In this document: piece by piece, positions 26,002 to 34,472 of the stretch | Position numbering within the stretch: position 1 is the stretch's first letter | Layout of the letters: the number at the start of each line of letters is the position of its first letter | Source: Verrucomicrobiia bacterium | GTDB lineage: Bacteria; Verrucomicrobiota; Verrucomicrobiia; Verrucomicrobiales; DEV007 | Direction of reading: 5' to 3' | Assembly (NCBI GenBank): GCA_030427505.1 | Contig: JAUICH010000039.1 | Span: 1 to 36,226, forward strand | DNA length: 36,226 bases | Position numbers and translations under genes: made by a program | Notes under the pieces: model-generated | Databases searched by the model: none | Told to the model about the DNA's origin: nothing | Seen by the model: only the letters and a program-made list of their open reading frames with translations

Positions 26002-27466
26002 AGCCAAGCCTCAACCCAGCCAAGCGCTGTGCACGGGTCCCACCCCGGCGTGGGGACTGTCCCGCCGCCAGCTACTGAACCGTTTCGCGATGGGTCTGGG
26101 CGGCATTGCCCTGGCGGACCTGATGAAGCCCGCGGCTTCGCTGGCGTCTCCGGAAAGCGGCGTTCTTCCCGTCACGCATGTTCCCGCGAAAGCAAAACGG
26201 GTGATCTACCTTTTCCAGTCCGGCGGCCCTTCCCACCTGGATTCCTTCGATTATAAGCCGATCCTTAACGAGCGCCAAGGAGAGCAACTGCCCGACTCCG
26301 TGCGCCAGGGGCAGCGCCTGACCGGCATGTCCGGCAACCAGTCCAGCCTGCCGCTGGCGGGTTCTCCCTTCAAGTTCACCCAGCACGGTCAGAGCGGCGC
26401 CTGGATCAGCGAGATCCTGCCCCACACGGCAGGCATCGCGGACGATCTTTGCATCCTCCGCTCGCTCCACACGGAGGCTATCAACCACGACCCAGCCATC
26501 ACGTTTCTGCAAACCGGCGCTCAGATCTCCGGGCGCCCCAGCATTGGCGCCTGGCTCAGCTACGGCCTGGGTTCGGACAACGAGAACCTGCCCTCATTCG
26601 TCGTGCTGATCACCAAGGACAAGGGCGGTCAGCCCCTCTACTCCCGCCTCTGGGGCAGCGGCTTTCTCCCTTCCCGTTACCAGGGCGTGCAATTCCGCCC
26701 GGACGCGGACCCTGTGCTGTACCTGACCAATCCCACCGGCGTGAGCGACCGCAGCCGGCGCCTCATGCTGGATCGCCTCCGCGAACTTCACCAAATCGAA
26801 CGCGAACGCACCGGCGACGCGGAGATCGATACCCGCATCGCCCAGTACGAAATGTCCTACCGGATGCAAAGTTCCATCCCTGAGGCCACTGGCCTGGATG
26901 ACGAACCTCAGCATGTGCTGGACCTCTACGGCCCGGACGTGAAGAAACCCGGCACCTTTGCCTACAACTGCCTCCAGGCCCGCCGCCTGGCGGAACGCGG
27001 CGTGAAGTTCGTCCAGCTCTACCACCAGGGCTGGGACCACCACGGCGGGGTAAAAGGCGGCATGTCCCGCCAGTGTCAGGAGACCGACCAGCCTTCAGCC
27101 GCTCTCGTCCGCGACCTGAAACAGCGCGGCATGCTGGAAGATACCCTCGTCGTCTGGGGCGGCGAATTCGGCCGGACCAACTACTCCCAGGGCAAGCTGG
27201 ACGGCGACAGCTTCGGCCGCGATCACCACCCCCGCTGCTTCAGCATGTGGATGGCGGGCGGCGGCGCCAAGCCCGGCATCTCCTACGGCCAGACCTGCGA
27301 CTTTGGCTACAACGTGGCGGAAAACGGAATCCACGTGCACGACCTCCACGCCACCATGCTCCACCTGCTGGGTATCGACCACGAGCAACTCACCTTCAAA
27401 TTCCAGGGCCGCCGCTTCCGCCTCACCGACGTGCACGGGCACGTCGTGAAAGACATTGTGGCCTGA
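25976..27466 (+). CDS. DUF1501 Tat-exported protein (alkaline-phosphatase-superfamily fold), copy 2
   Basis: 496 residues, starting 26 bases before the stop of the previous gene, so the two are translationally coupled. A twin-arginine signal (LSRRQLLNRFAMGLGGIALA) is followed by the family motifs: YLFQSGGPSHLDSFDYKP, QGWDHHGGVKGG, WGGEFGRTNYSQG with GRDHHP, and RRFRLTDVHGHVV. The copy at 8191-9666 has the same architecture. The role of the family is unclear. Export with a haem protein suggests action on sulfated or phosphorylated compounds in the periplasm, but no metal-site chemistry has been confirmed for this protein. It ends the operon; a convergent methyltransferase gene lies 40 bases away. 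Confidence 0.94.
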   Translation: MMKPSPNAEAKPQPSQALCTGPTPAWGLSRRQLLNRFAMGLGGIALADLMKPAASLASPESGVLPVTHVPAKAKRVIYLFQSGGPSHLDSFDYKPILNERQGEQLPDSVRQGQRLTGMSGNQSSLPLAGSPFKFTQHGQSGAWISEILPHTAGIADDLCILRSLHTEAINHDPAITFLQTGAQISGRPSIGAWLSYGLGSDNENLPSFVVLITKDKGGQPLYSRLWGSGFLPSRYQGVQFRPDADPVLYLTNPTGVSDRSRRLMLDRLRELHQIERERTGDAEIDTRIAQYEMSYRMQSSIPEATGLDDEPQHVLDLYGPDVKKPGTFAYNCLQARRLAERGVKFVQLYHQGWDHHGGVKGGMSRQCQETDQPSAALVRDLKQRGMLEDTLVVWGGEFGRTNYSQGKLDGDSFGRDHHPRCFSMWMAGGGAKPGISYGQTCDFGYNVAENGIHVHDLHATMLHLLGIDHEQLTFKFQGRRFRLTDVHGHVVKDIVA

Positions 27467-27505
27467 ATCGCCTCGGCTTCTCTGGCTCTGTCAGGGAGGT
27501 TATTC

Positions 27506-28507
27506 CTAACCGATATATAAGTCCCGCCCCTTCACCAGGGCCTCGATCTTCCGGTCGGCGATGGAGCGCTTCAGCATCCAGAAACCACAGTCTGGATGAA
27601 CGAAAGCAATGCGCTCGGGGCCCAGGACATCCGCGGCTTTCTCGATGCGCCTGGCGACTTCCTCAGGCGTTTCCACATGGTTGACCTTGATGTCAATGAC
27701 ACCCAGACCAAGCTTTATGCGTTTGTCGATATCCTTGAGCGCCTGAAGGTCGTCATCAGGACGGTGGGCCAGTTCCAGGACCAGGTGGTCGCAGTGGAGA
27801 GAGTTTAGGAACTCTATCAAGGCCACCCACTTGCCAGACTGAATGGTCTGGCCGCCATAGTTGCCGAAACAGAAATGGACGGCTTTCTCACAACTGACGT
27901 TCTGGAGAATGCGGTTGATGGCGGCGGCGGCGACCGGCGCGTTTTCCGGACTACCGGGAATGTTGGCCTCGTCCACCTGCACGCAGTCGCACTCCAGGTC
28001 GCGGACCTGCTCCGCCAAGACAGCGGCGATTTCCAGGGTCAGCGAATCGAAGTCTTTGTAATGGTCGTCCAGCAGGGTGCGGGCGAGCATATACGGGCTC
28101 GTCAGCGTAAACTTGAGCGGCCCATTCGCGACAGAAGCGGAACGGTGACAGGCTTCCCAAAGATCCAGCGAACCTTCGCCGATGGGTCCCCGAACCACGC
28201 CGGCGGGTTTCCGGCGCCAGGTAAAGTCATGCCGTTCGCGGAAACGCTGGGCATCGGTGACCCCCACCTTCGTATCGATGCCGCCCATCTGGCCGATGAA
28301 GTATTCGATCATCCCGTTCGTATCGGGGTGGTTGACGTCAAAGCGATAAAGTTCGCCATCCGTGGGAAGATCGATGCCCGCCCGCTGCTGGGTGGCGACC
28401 ACCACGGAGGTGGCATCCAGCACCGCCTGCTCGGACGGCAGCGCGGCGAGCCAGTCGATGGGAGAATAGGAACCGACAGTGGTGGTTTTGATCAGGGGTT
28501 CGGGCAT
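27506..28507 (-). CDS. Core-MetE-like cobalamin-independent methionine synthase family protein
   Basis: This 333-residue protein corresponds only to the C-terminal (catalytic) barrel of MetE. Probable zinc ligands are His211 and Cys213 (HFCFGNY), Glu245 (LVLELAHR) and Cys307 (HPDCGFW). Homocysteine-binding candidates include the VDE at 178-180. Full-length MetE is about 750 residues and has an N-terminal domain needed for binding methyltetrahydrofolate, which is absent here. Stand-alone family members (core-MetE) use other methyl donors, such as methylcobalamin carried by a protein, or act as demethylases. No corrinoid protein is visible nearby. The gene is single and faces the DUF1501 gene. 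The start is a plain ATG at 28507. Confidence 0.9.
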   Translation of the reverse strand: MPEPLIKTTTVGSYSPIDWLAALPSEQAVLDATSVVVATQQRAGIDLPTDGELYRFDVNHPDTNGMIEYFIGQMGGIDTKVGVTDAQRFRERHDFTWRRKPAGVVRGPIGEGSLDLWEACHRSASVANGPLKFTLTSPYMLARTLLDDHYKDFDSLTLEIAAVLAEQVRDLECDCVQVDEANIPGSPENAPVAAAAINRILQNVSCEKAVHFCFGNYGGQTIQSGKWVALIEFLNSLHCDHLVLELAHRPDDDLQALKDIDKRIKLGLGVIDIKVNHVETPEEVARRIEKAADVLGPERIAFVHPDCGFWMLKRSIADRKIEALVKGRDLYIG

Positions 28508-28809
28508 GCGGAAATCCTAAGCAAGGTGACTGGCGACTGCAATGCCAAGATGAAAGGGTTTCTCATGCTCAGCGGGCGGATTTTCCAAGTTCGGCCGATG
28601 TCTTCAGAGGACATGGGACGGGTCTTTCGGCAACCACCGGTACGGACCGTTCATATGCGGAAGTTGCCCTTCTGGGCGCGATTCTTGCCTCTACCTGTGG
28701 GCCTTACATCGCTTGATCGCGTATTTGAAATGAGCATCGTCTCCCCTTTTCTTGTCAGGTAATGGAGCCGGTCTCTTTTCTCCGGTTTTCCAGCCGTTTT
28801 CCGAACCCC
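28508..28809. other. Divergent intergenic region, no gene recognised
   Basis: About 300 bases separate the methyltransferase start and the DUF1592-type gene. I see no convincing coding sequence, and only one weak dyad, ATGTC/GACAT at 28599-28615 or so. Promoters for both divergent genes should lie here, but no clear -35/-10 pair could be picked out. It lacks the ECF-like motif found at 19933 and 21099. Confidence 0.3.
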
Positions 28810-31209
28810 ATGACTTCAGCTTTTACATCACCCGCATCTCCCGTTTTGTTCGCGCTATTGGCGGCAACGTTTCTGGGCCTCGGAACGGGACAAGCGGCCG
28901 AATTGCCCAAGGAGGTGATCCCGTTCCTGGAAAATCACTGCTACGAGTGCCACGATGACGTGACGGATAAAGGGGACCTGAACCTCCTCGACCTGGCTTT
29001 TGATCCCAACAACCCGGCGAATTTCAAGCGCTGGCTGCGCGTCATGGAACGCGTGGAGGACGGCGAGATGCCGCCGGAGAAAAAACCGCGGCCTGAAAAA
29101 GCAGAGTCTCAGAAATTCCTGGCGGGCCTGTCCGCGCCGATGTTGAAAGCGGACAAACAAGACGTCGCCGAAAATGGCCGGGTGCGGGGCCGGCGGCTCA
29201 CGCGGGTGCAATATGAATACACGCTGCACGATCTGCTGGGCATCGACTTGCCATTGCAGGAGCAGCTTCCGGAAGACCCCATGTCCAACGGGTTCGAAAC
29301 CGTCGCGGCGGGTCAGCAGTTGTCTCACCACGTCCTGGCGCGCTATCTGGATGTCGCCGACCAGGCGCTGGAGGAAGCCTTTACCCGGGCGCTGAAGGGG
29401 GACGCGGAATATCACAAAAGCTGCACCCCGGAGGATCTGGCGGAAAAGACGCGGGGGAACTACCGCGGTCCGGACCTGCGCGAAGGAGAGAGCCGAACGT
29501 GGTCGATCTCGATGCAGTTCTTCGGCCGCATGCCGGTGACGACGGTGCCGGAGGACGGGTGGTACCGGATCAAGATCAAGCAGGTGCGCTCCATCAATGA
29601 GGGTGACAACGGCTCCGTGTGGGGCACGCTGCGGAGTGGCACTTGTTACTCGAACGCGCCGATGCTCTACATGGTGGGCCTGGTGGAAGCGACTCCGGAG
29701 CCGCGCGACCTGGTCTATGAAGCCTGGATCCGGAAGGGCCACATGCTGGAACTGAAGCCGAACGACGGCGAACTGAAGCGAGTCCCCCCAGGAGCGACGG
29801 GTGGCAATGTGTCGTTCAAGGGCCGGGACCTGGAGAAAGAAGGCGCCCCGGGAATCGCAAACAAAGGCATCGAGATCGAACGCATCTACCCGAACGCGGA
29901 CCGGAAGACGGTGCGAAAGAATCTCTTCGGCGACGTGAACCTGGAAGAAGCCGCGAAGAACGAGCCGGAAAAAGCGCTGGACCAGATGATCGCCCGCTTC
30001 GCCCGGCGGGCCTTCCGCCGCCCGGTGGACACGGCGGCGCTGCAGCCCTACCGCGATCTTGGCCGCCAGGCGCTCAGCGACGGCGAAAGCCTGCCGGAAG
30101 CTCTGAAGACCAGCTACCGGGCCATTCTGTGTTCTCCGCGTTTCCTGACCTTCCTCGAAATGCCGGGCAAACTGGACGACCACGCCATCGCCTCCCGCCT
30201 CAGCTATGCGCTTTGGGTCAGCATGCCGGACTGGGAACTGACGAAGCTGGCCAACGAAGGAAAACTTCACCAACCAGCCGAGCTGAAAAAACAGGTCGAC
30301 CGCATGCTGAAAGACAAACGTTCCGTGCGTTTCGTGAACAGCTTTACCGACCAGTGGCTGAAACTGAAAGAGATCGATTTCACCACACCCGACACGCGTC
30401 AGTTCCCCACTTTCGATCCCGTGCTTCAGGAGTCCATGGTACAGGAAACCCGGGCCTACGTGACCGAGTTGATCCGTCAGAACCTCGGTGTGGAGAAACT
30501 GGTGGATTCCGACTTTGCCTTCCTGAACGGCCGGTTGGAACGCCACTACTGGCTGGAGGATGAGGTGCAGATCAAACACGGCGAGGGCCTGCAGAAAGTG
30601 AACCTGAAGCGTGGTAAAGGCGAATTACCGGTTCGTGGCGGCCTGGTGACCCAGGGAGCGATTTTGAAAGTGACGGCGGACGGCACCCACACGTCCCCCG
30701 TAGTACGCGGCGTTTTCGTCAACGAACGCATCCTAGGCCTGCACATTCCCCCGCCGCCGCCAAACGTTCCCGCCATTGAACCGGACATCCGTGGCGCAAC
30801 CTCTATCCGCGATCAGTTGGAAAAGCACCGGAACAACGAGAGCTGCGCCTCCTGCCACCAGAAGATCGATCCCCCCGGATTTGCCCTGGAAAACTTCGAT
30901 CCCGTGGGCCGGTGGCGGAAGAGCTATGGCAAGGGCGGCAAAGGCGCGCCAGTGAATCCTTCCGGCGTCACGAAAGATGGCGCTGAATTTGAAGACCTGT
31001 TTTCTTGGAAAGAAATCTTCACGGCACGCGACGAACAACTGGCCAAAGGCTTTGCCGAACAGTTTTTAACCTACGCAACGGGCGCCCCCATCCGGTTCAG
31101 CGACCGGGAAACGGTAGCCTCCGCCGTGGCCACCACCAAGGACTCCGGCTACGGAATCCGGTCAATATTGAGCGCCTCGGTGCTGAGCCCTGTCTTTCTT
31201 AATAAGTAG
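28810..31209 (+). CDS. DUF1587/1595/1592/1588/1585 exported cytochrome-domain protein
   Basis: ATG 28810 gives a signal peptide (SPVLFALLAATFLGLGTGQA) and 799 residues; the frame opens at 28762. The domain string is that of the planctomycete/verrucomicrobial DUF1592 family. Order: haem motif CYECH at 44-48; DUF1587 (about 135-200; RLTRVQYEYTLHDLLGID); DUF1595 (385-445; FARRAFRRPVD); DUF1592 (455-580; SYRAILCSPRFLTF, ASRLSYALWVSMPDWEL); DUF1588 (610-710; GGLVTQGAILKVTADGTHTS, CASCH at 679-683); and DUF1585 (725-797). A unique insert at about 200-370 looks beta-rich. It should be a periplasmic c-type haem protein. The DUF1552 gene follows 45 bases later, the usual partner in this family. Confidence 0.94.
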   Translation: MTSAFTSPASPVLFALLAATFLGLGTGQAAELPKEVIPFLENHCYECHDDVTDKGDLNLLDLAFDPNNPANFKRWLRVMERVEDGEMPPEKKPRPEKAESQKFLAGLSAPMLKADKQDVAENGRVRGRRLTRVQYEYTLHDLLGIDLPLQEQLPEDPMSNGFETVAAGQQLSHHVLARYLDVADQALEEAFTRALKGDAEYHKSCTPEDLAEKTRGNYRGPDLREGESRTWSISMQFFGRMPVTTVPEDGWYRIKIKQVRSINEGDNGSVWGTLRSGTCYSNAPMLYMVGLVEATPEPRDLVYEAWIRKGHMLELKPNDGELKRVPPGATGGNVSFKGRDLEKEGAPGIANKGIEIERIYPNADRKTVRKNLFGDVNLEEAAKNEPEKALDQMIARFARRAFRRPVDTAALQPYRDLGRQALSDGESLPEALKTSYRAILCSPRFLTFLEMPGKLDDHAIASRLSYALWVSMPDWELTKLANEGKLHQPAELKKQVDRMLKDKRSVRFVNSFTDQWLKLKEIDFTTPDTRQFPTFDPVLQESMVQETRAYVTELIRQNLGVEKLVDSDFAFLNGRLERHYWLEDEVQIKHGEGLQKVNLKRGKGELPVRGGLVTQGAILKVTADGTHTSPVVRGVFVNERILGLHIPPPPPNVPAIEPDIRGATSIRDQLEKHRNNESCASCHQKIDPPGFALENFDPVGRWRKSYGKGGKGAPVNPSGVTKDGAEFEDLFSWKEIFTARDEQLAKGFAEQFLTYATGAPIRFSDRETVASAVATTKDSGYGIRSILSASVLSPVFLNK

Positions 31210-31254
31210 CGCGAATCCTGCTGCCACTAGCAGATGTCCCGACCCCAAAGAGCC

Positions 31255-32523
31255 ATGAACAAGAACGTGAATTTCAATTTTGGAGCCAAGCTCTCCCGCC
31301 GGACCTTGCTGAGAGGCGCGGGCGTGTCGTTAGCGCTGCCGCTCTTGGACGCCATGACGCCGGCCTTCGCGGCGGCGAAGAACGCCGGATCGGCAAAGCG
31401 TTTTGTCGGGATGAGCCTGGCTTTGGGCCTGCATGGACCGAACCTGGTACCAGAAGGAACCGGCCGCGACTATAAGCCTTCGAAGTATCTGAAATCTCTG
31501 CAAGATATCCGGGACGAATTTACGGTCATCTCCGGCTCTTCCCACCCCGGAGTGACCGGCGGCCACACCGCTGAAGGCAGCATCTTCTCCGCCTGCCCGA
31601 ACGCCCGCGGCGCGACGACGCGGAACACCATCTCTCTGGATCAGTTGATGGCGAAACACTACGGACACGAAACGCGTTTCCCGTCCCTGGTGTTGAACAC
31701 AAACAGCCAGACCAGTCCCTCCTACACGGAGAACGGGGCAATGATTCCGGCGGAAAACAATGCCGTCAAACTCTTCACCAAACTCTTCGTCAACGACAGC
31801 CCCGCTGAGCAGGAGCGTCAGGCGGAGCTGCTTCGCCAGGGCCGGAGCGTGATGGACGTCGTCGGCGCGGAAGCCAAGATGCTCCAGCGCCAGGTGGGCA
31901 AGGGCGACAAAGACAAACTGGACGCTTGGTTCACCAGCGTGCGAGAGCTCGAACAGCGCATCGCGGCCAACGAAGAGTGGACCCACCGCCCGAAGCCAAA
32001 GGTGGACATGAAGGCGCCGACAAAAATTCCCCGCGACAATGAAGTGGCGGTGGAAAAGATCTACCTGGACATCGTTCACATGGCGCTGGCGACAGACTCC
32101 ACCCGCTTCGTCACCCTGCACGTCACGGGGAACTCCGTGAACGGCCTGGAAGGCGTGGACGAAAGCTATCACAGCCTCAGCCACCACGGCTTGGACGACG
32201 AGAAGCTGCGTCAACTTTCCATCGTGGAACAGGGCGTCATCAACGAATGGGGCGATTTCCTCCGCCGCCTGAAAGAAGACCAGATGCTGGACGAAACGAT
32301 GGTCGTTCTGACGTCCAACCTCGGCAACGCTTCCAGCCACGACAACAAGAACATGCCCGTGCTCTTTGCCGGCGGCGGTTTCCGCCACGGTCAGCACCTG
32401 GCCTTCGACCAAAAGAACAATTACCCGCTGCCGAACCTCTACCTCAGCGCCCTGCATCGCCTGGGCCGTCAGGACGAACAGTTCGCCACCAGCACGGGCG
32501 AGATGGACGGGTTGACGGTTTAA
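31255..32523 (+). CDS. DUF1552 Tat-exported protein
   Basis: ATG 31255 (422 residues) places the twin-arginine motif [20 protein letters not shown] near the start; the frame opens seven codons earlier. DUF1552 hallmarks include [51 protein letters not shown] and the closing [11 protein letters not shown]. The family is distantly related to DUF1501/sulfatase-like proteins and always accompanies DUF1592-type proteins. Its reaction is unknown. It is exported folded by the Tat system, so it probably acts in the periplasm with the haem protein encoded 45 bases upstream. There is no sign of truncation. Confidence 0.93.
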   Translation: MNKNVNFNFGAKLSRRTLLRGAGVSLALPLLDAMTPAFAAAKNAGSAKRFVGMSLALGLHGPNLVPEGTGRDYKPSKYLKSLQDIRDEFTVISGSSHPGVTGGHTAEGSIFSACPNARGATTRNTISLDQLMAKHYGHETRFPSLVLNTNSQTSPSYTENGAMIPAENNAVKLFTKLFVNDSPAEQERQAELLRQGRSVMDVVGAEAKMLQRQVGKGDKDKLDAWFTSVRELEQRIAANEEWTHRPKPKVDMKAPTKIPRDNEVAVEKIYLDIVHMALATDSTRFVTLHVTGNSVNGLEGVDESYHSLSHHGLDDEKLRQLSIVEQGVINEWGDFLRRLKEDQMLDETMVVLTSNLGNASSHDNKNMPVLFAGGGFRHGQHLAFDQKNNYPLPNLYLSALHRLGRQDEQFATSTGEMDGLTV

Positions 32524-32557
32524 ACTAAGAACCCAGGACCACGGCCGGAATCTTGAA

Positions 32558-32968
32558 ATGCCGTGGGAAATCAAGTTTAAAGAATCTGTTGGGCCTGTCA
32601 GGTTTGGGACCGAACGGGATGAAGTTCTCAATAACTATCACTGTATTGGTAAGTCACGGTTCTTAAAGGCGGAGCCCTACAATTCCGTGGTAACACTGGA
32701 GTCGCCTCCAGTGTTGGTTTACTTTAGAGATGGGAAAGTTGGCTTGATACTCGTCTCCACCGAGCATTTGGCTGAGTTCTTTCACACGGACCAGGAAAAC
32801 CGCGAGATAAGACTTACAGAAGTGATGCTTTTGGGTCTGAGCCGCTTTGTGTCAAGTTATGGCTTGGGTTGCCTCTCTCGGTCCTCCTCTGAGCTAGGTC
32901 TCGATCTAGCTTACAATGAGAATGGAATTCTTGAGTTCGTCCATTTCCACGGACCAGACATAGATTAG
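32558..32968 (+). CDS. Hypothetical small protein
   Basis: 136 residues, family not recognised with confidence. The opening (VGPVRFGTERDEVLNNY) resembles a fold seen in many small immunity-like and orphan proteins that begin VGPIxFGMTRxEV. The rest is beta-rich (VLVYFRDGKVGLILVS, LDLAYNENGILEFVHF). There is no signal peptide or membrane segment. GC is visibly lower than in the neighbouring DUF1552 and DUF4336 genes, suggesting recent arrival. It begins 34 bases after DUF1552 on the same strand, but function linkage is doubtful. No toxin gene is seen beside it. Confidence 0.65.
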   Translation: MPWEIKFKESVGPVRFGTERDEVLNNYHCIGKSRFLKAEPYNSVVTLESPPVLVYFRDGKVGLILVSTEHLAEFFHTDQENREIRLTEVMLLGLSRFVSSYGLGCLSRSSSELGLDLAYNENGILEFVHFHGPDID

Positions 32969-32971
32969 ATC

Positions 32972-33676
32972 CTACAAAAGAAATCCGTAGGCCCGTTCCA
33001 ACACGGCCCTGCCATTTTCCGTAATGTTCCGGCCGTGGCCCACGATGATCTTTTGCGGGTTCCACTCCAGGATCGCCCGGATGCTCTTGGCTAGTTGATC
33101 GGGTTCCTTGATCTGCGACCTGAACAGGCGTGTAGCCACGGGCTCTCCGTAAGCGGCATTCAGATGCTTCATCGCGAAGCGGCTCCAGCCCTTCAGCGAG
33201 CCTTCGGGAAAGTGGAAGATCAAGTCAGCCACGATGAGAGTCCCCGTCTCGCGATGAAAGAAGACGTGCTCGTTGACCTTCGGCATTCCGGCAATAAAGA
33301 CCCGTTCGAAAGTTTCCGGCCAGAGGAGTTCGGGCACCGCGTCGGTGTTCGGGCCGCCCTTCAGAGTCTCTTTCACCGGCCAGCCGGAGTGCATTTTCCG
33401 CATGCCGGAAGGCCCCACCAGACTCGCCTTGGGATAGGCTTTGATCCATTTCGGCAAGAAGGAATCATGAAACAAGCTGGGGGCGACAATCGCCTCCACG
33501 GGACCTAGCTGGTCGATCTCATTCCTTAGCGAAGGACTGAACTTTGCCGGAGAGTGTACCCAGAGACCACCCGAAGGAAGGCGGGCCACCGTCATCCGGT
33601 GACCCAGACGCAGTCCGGCACGCGTCATCGGACTGTTGTATTCCCAGAGATTGCTGGCGAAAGCATTGAGTGCCAT
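32972..33676 (-). CDS. DUF4336 protein (metallo-beta-lactamase-like fold)
   Basis: The frame opens at 33850, but that would cross the divergent DUF971 gene. ATG 33676 gives 234 residues, the normal family length, starting near NLWEYNSP. Family motifs are MTVARLPSGGLWVHSP (28-43), EAIVAPSLFHDSFLPKW (61-77), and NEHVFFHRETGTLIVADLIF (135-154). His41, His70, Asp71, His141 and Asp151 are candidate metal ligands. DUF4336 proteins are predicted hydrolases of unknown substrate. A 115-base region separates this gene from the divergent DUF971 gene. Confidence 0.88.
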   Translation of the reverse strand: MALNAFASNLWEYNSPMTRAGLRLGHRMTVARLPSGGLWVHSPAKFSPSLRNEIDQLGPVEAIVAPSLFHDSFLPKWIKAYPKASLVGPSGMRKMHSGWPVKETLKGGPNTDAVPELLWPETFERVFIAGMPKVNEHVFFHRETGTLIVADLIFHFPEGSLKGWSRFAMKHLNAAYGEPVATRLFRSQIKEPDQLAKSIRAILEWNPQKIIVGHGRNITENGRAVLERAYGFLL

Positions 33677-33791
33677 GGTCAAAAGAATCGAAAGCAGCGT
33701 TTGAATTCGCGAGCACGTTAGACTGGTTCTATTCAGTATTACGCTAGTCCCACAATCTCGTGTGCTGAAACATTTTTGACTCTTTTCAACC

Positions 33792-34103
33792 GTGACAAAG
33801 CCGACACCCAAGCCAAAAGACATCCAGATGATCGGGAACGAAGTCGCCATTTCCTGGAGCGACGGAACGGAGACCTTTTACCTGATGGAGCGGCTTCGCG
33901 CGCTCTCACCCAGCGCGGAGAACCAGGGGGAGAAAGGGCTCTTCGGCGAACAGTATGGCGGCACGGACCAGAAAGAATTCCCCGGCGTCATCGTCACCGG
34001 CTGGGTGCCCGTGGGCGGCTACGGCATCCAGTTTTCCTTCAGCGACGGACACCGGACCGGGATCTATTCCTTCGAATATCTGCGGGAAATTGCATCAGCA
34101 TGA
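33792..34103 (+). CDS. DUF971 domain protein
   Basis: The 103-residue protein starts at GTG 33792 and covers the DUF971 domain alone: EVAISWSDGTETFYLMERLR, then the Cys-free core GVIVTGWVPVGGYGIQFSFS, then SDGHRTGIYSFEYLR. The domain is the N-terminal part of gamma-butyrobetaine hydroxylase and also occurs alone near Fe-S cluster and Mrp/ApbC proteins. In the iron-sulfur-related members, cysteines are common (CPCA-type), but here that stretch reads ALSPSAENQG. Its stop overlaps the start of the cupin gene in an ATGA, so the two are translationally coupled. It diverges from the DUF4336 gene. Confidence 0.85.
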   Translation: MTKPTPKPKDIQMIGNEVAISWSDGTETFYLMERLRALSPSAENQGEKGLFGEQYGGTDQKEFPGVIVTGWVPVGGYGIQFSFSDGHRTGIYSFEYLREIASA

Positions 34104-34450
34104 ACGCTTCTGATTCCGGGATCGTGAAAGGAAACCCGGCGGACGCGGAACGGATCCGGAAGTTTGAAGATGGAAGTGTCCGTTCGAGCGTGCCCTTGCG
34201 ATCGGCCTCCATCGGTCTAGGCCGGTATGAGCCAGGCTGGCGATGGAGCTTGCACGCGGGAGCGCAAACCGGCCGGGAATCAGAAAATCACATCGGGTAT
34301 GTGATCTCTGGAACCATGGTGGTCCAAGATTCCCACGGCCATGAGGTGGAAGTGGGACCAGGTGAAGCTTTCGAGGCAGGCCCAGGGCACGACGCCTGGG
34401 TCACCGGCACGGAAGCCTGCGTGGCTCTGGACTTTTTTCCTTCGAAGTAA
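34100..34450 (+). CDS. Small cupin-domain protein
   Basis: ATG 34100 overlaps the DUF971 stop by four bases (ATGA). The 116-residue protein is a single cupin: RYEPGWRWSLHAG (42-54), HIGYVISGTMVVQD (64-77) and GPGEAFEAGPGHDAWVTG (86-103). His64 and His97 (GHDAW) fit metal-binding cupin positions; Glu89 could be another. Cupins of this size bind small molecules or act as simple isomerases or dioxygenases; no substrate can be named. The longer frame starting at 33776 runs through the DUF971 gene and is not the real start. It lies convergent to the PQQ-propeller gene with a 22-base gap. Confidence 0.88.
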   Translation: MNASDSGIVKGNPADAERIRKFEDGSVRSSVPLRSASIGLGRYEPGWRWSLHAGAQTGRESENHIGYVISGTMVVQDSHGHEVEVGPGEAFEAGPGHDAWVTGTEACVALDFFPSK

Positions 34451-34472
34451 TCAGCGAACCAGACGGTTTGGC

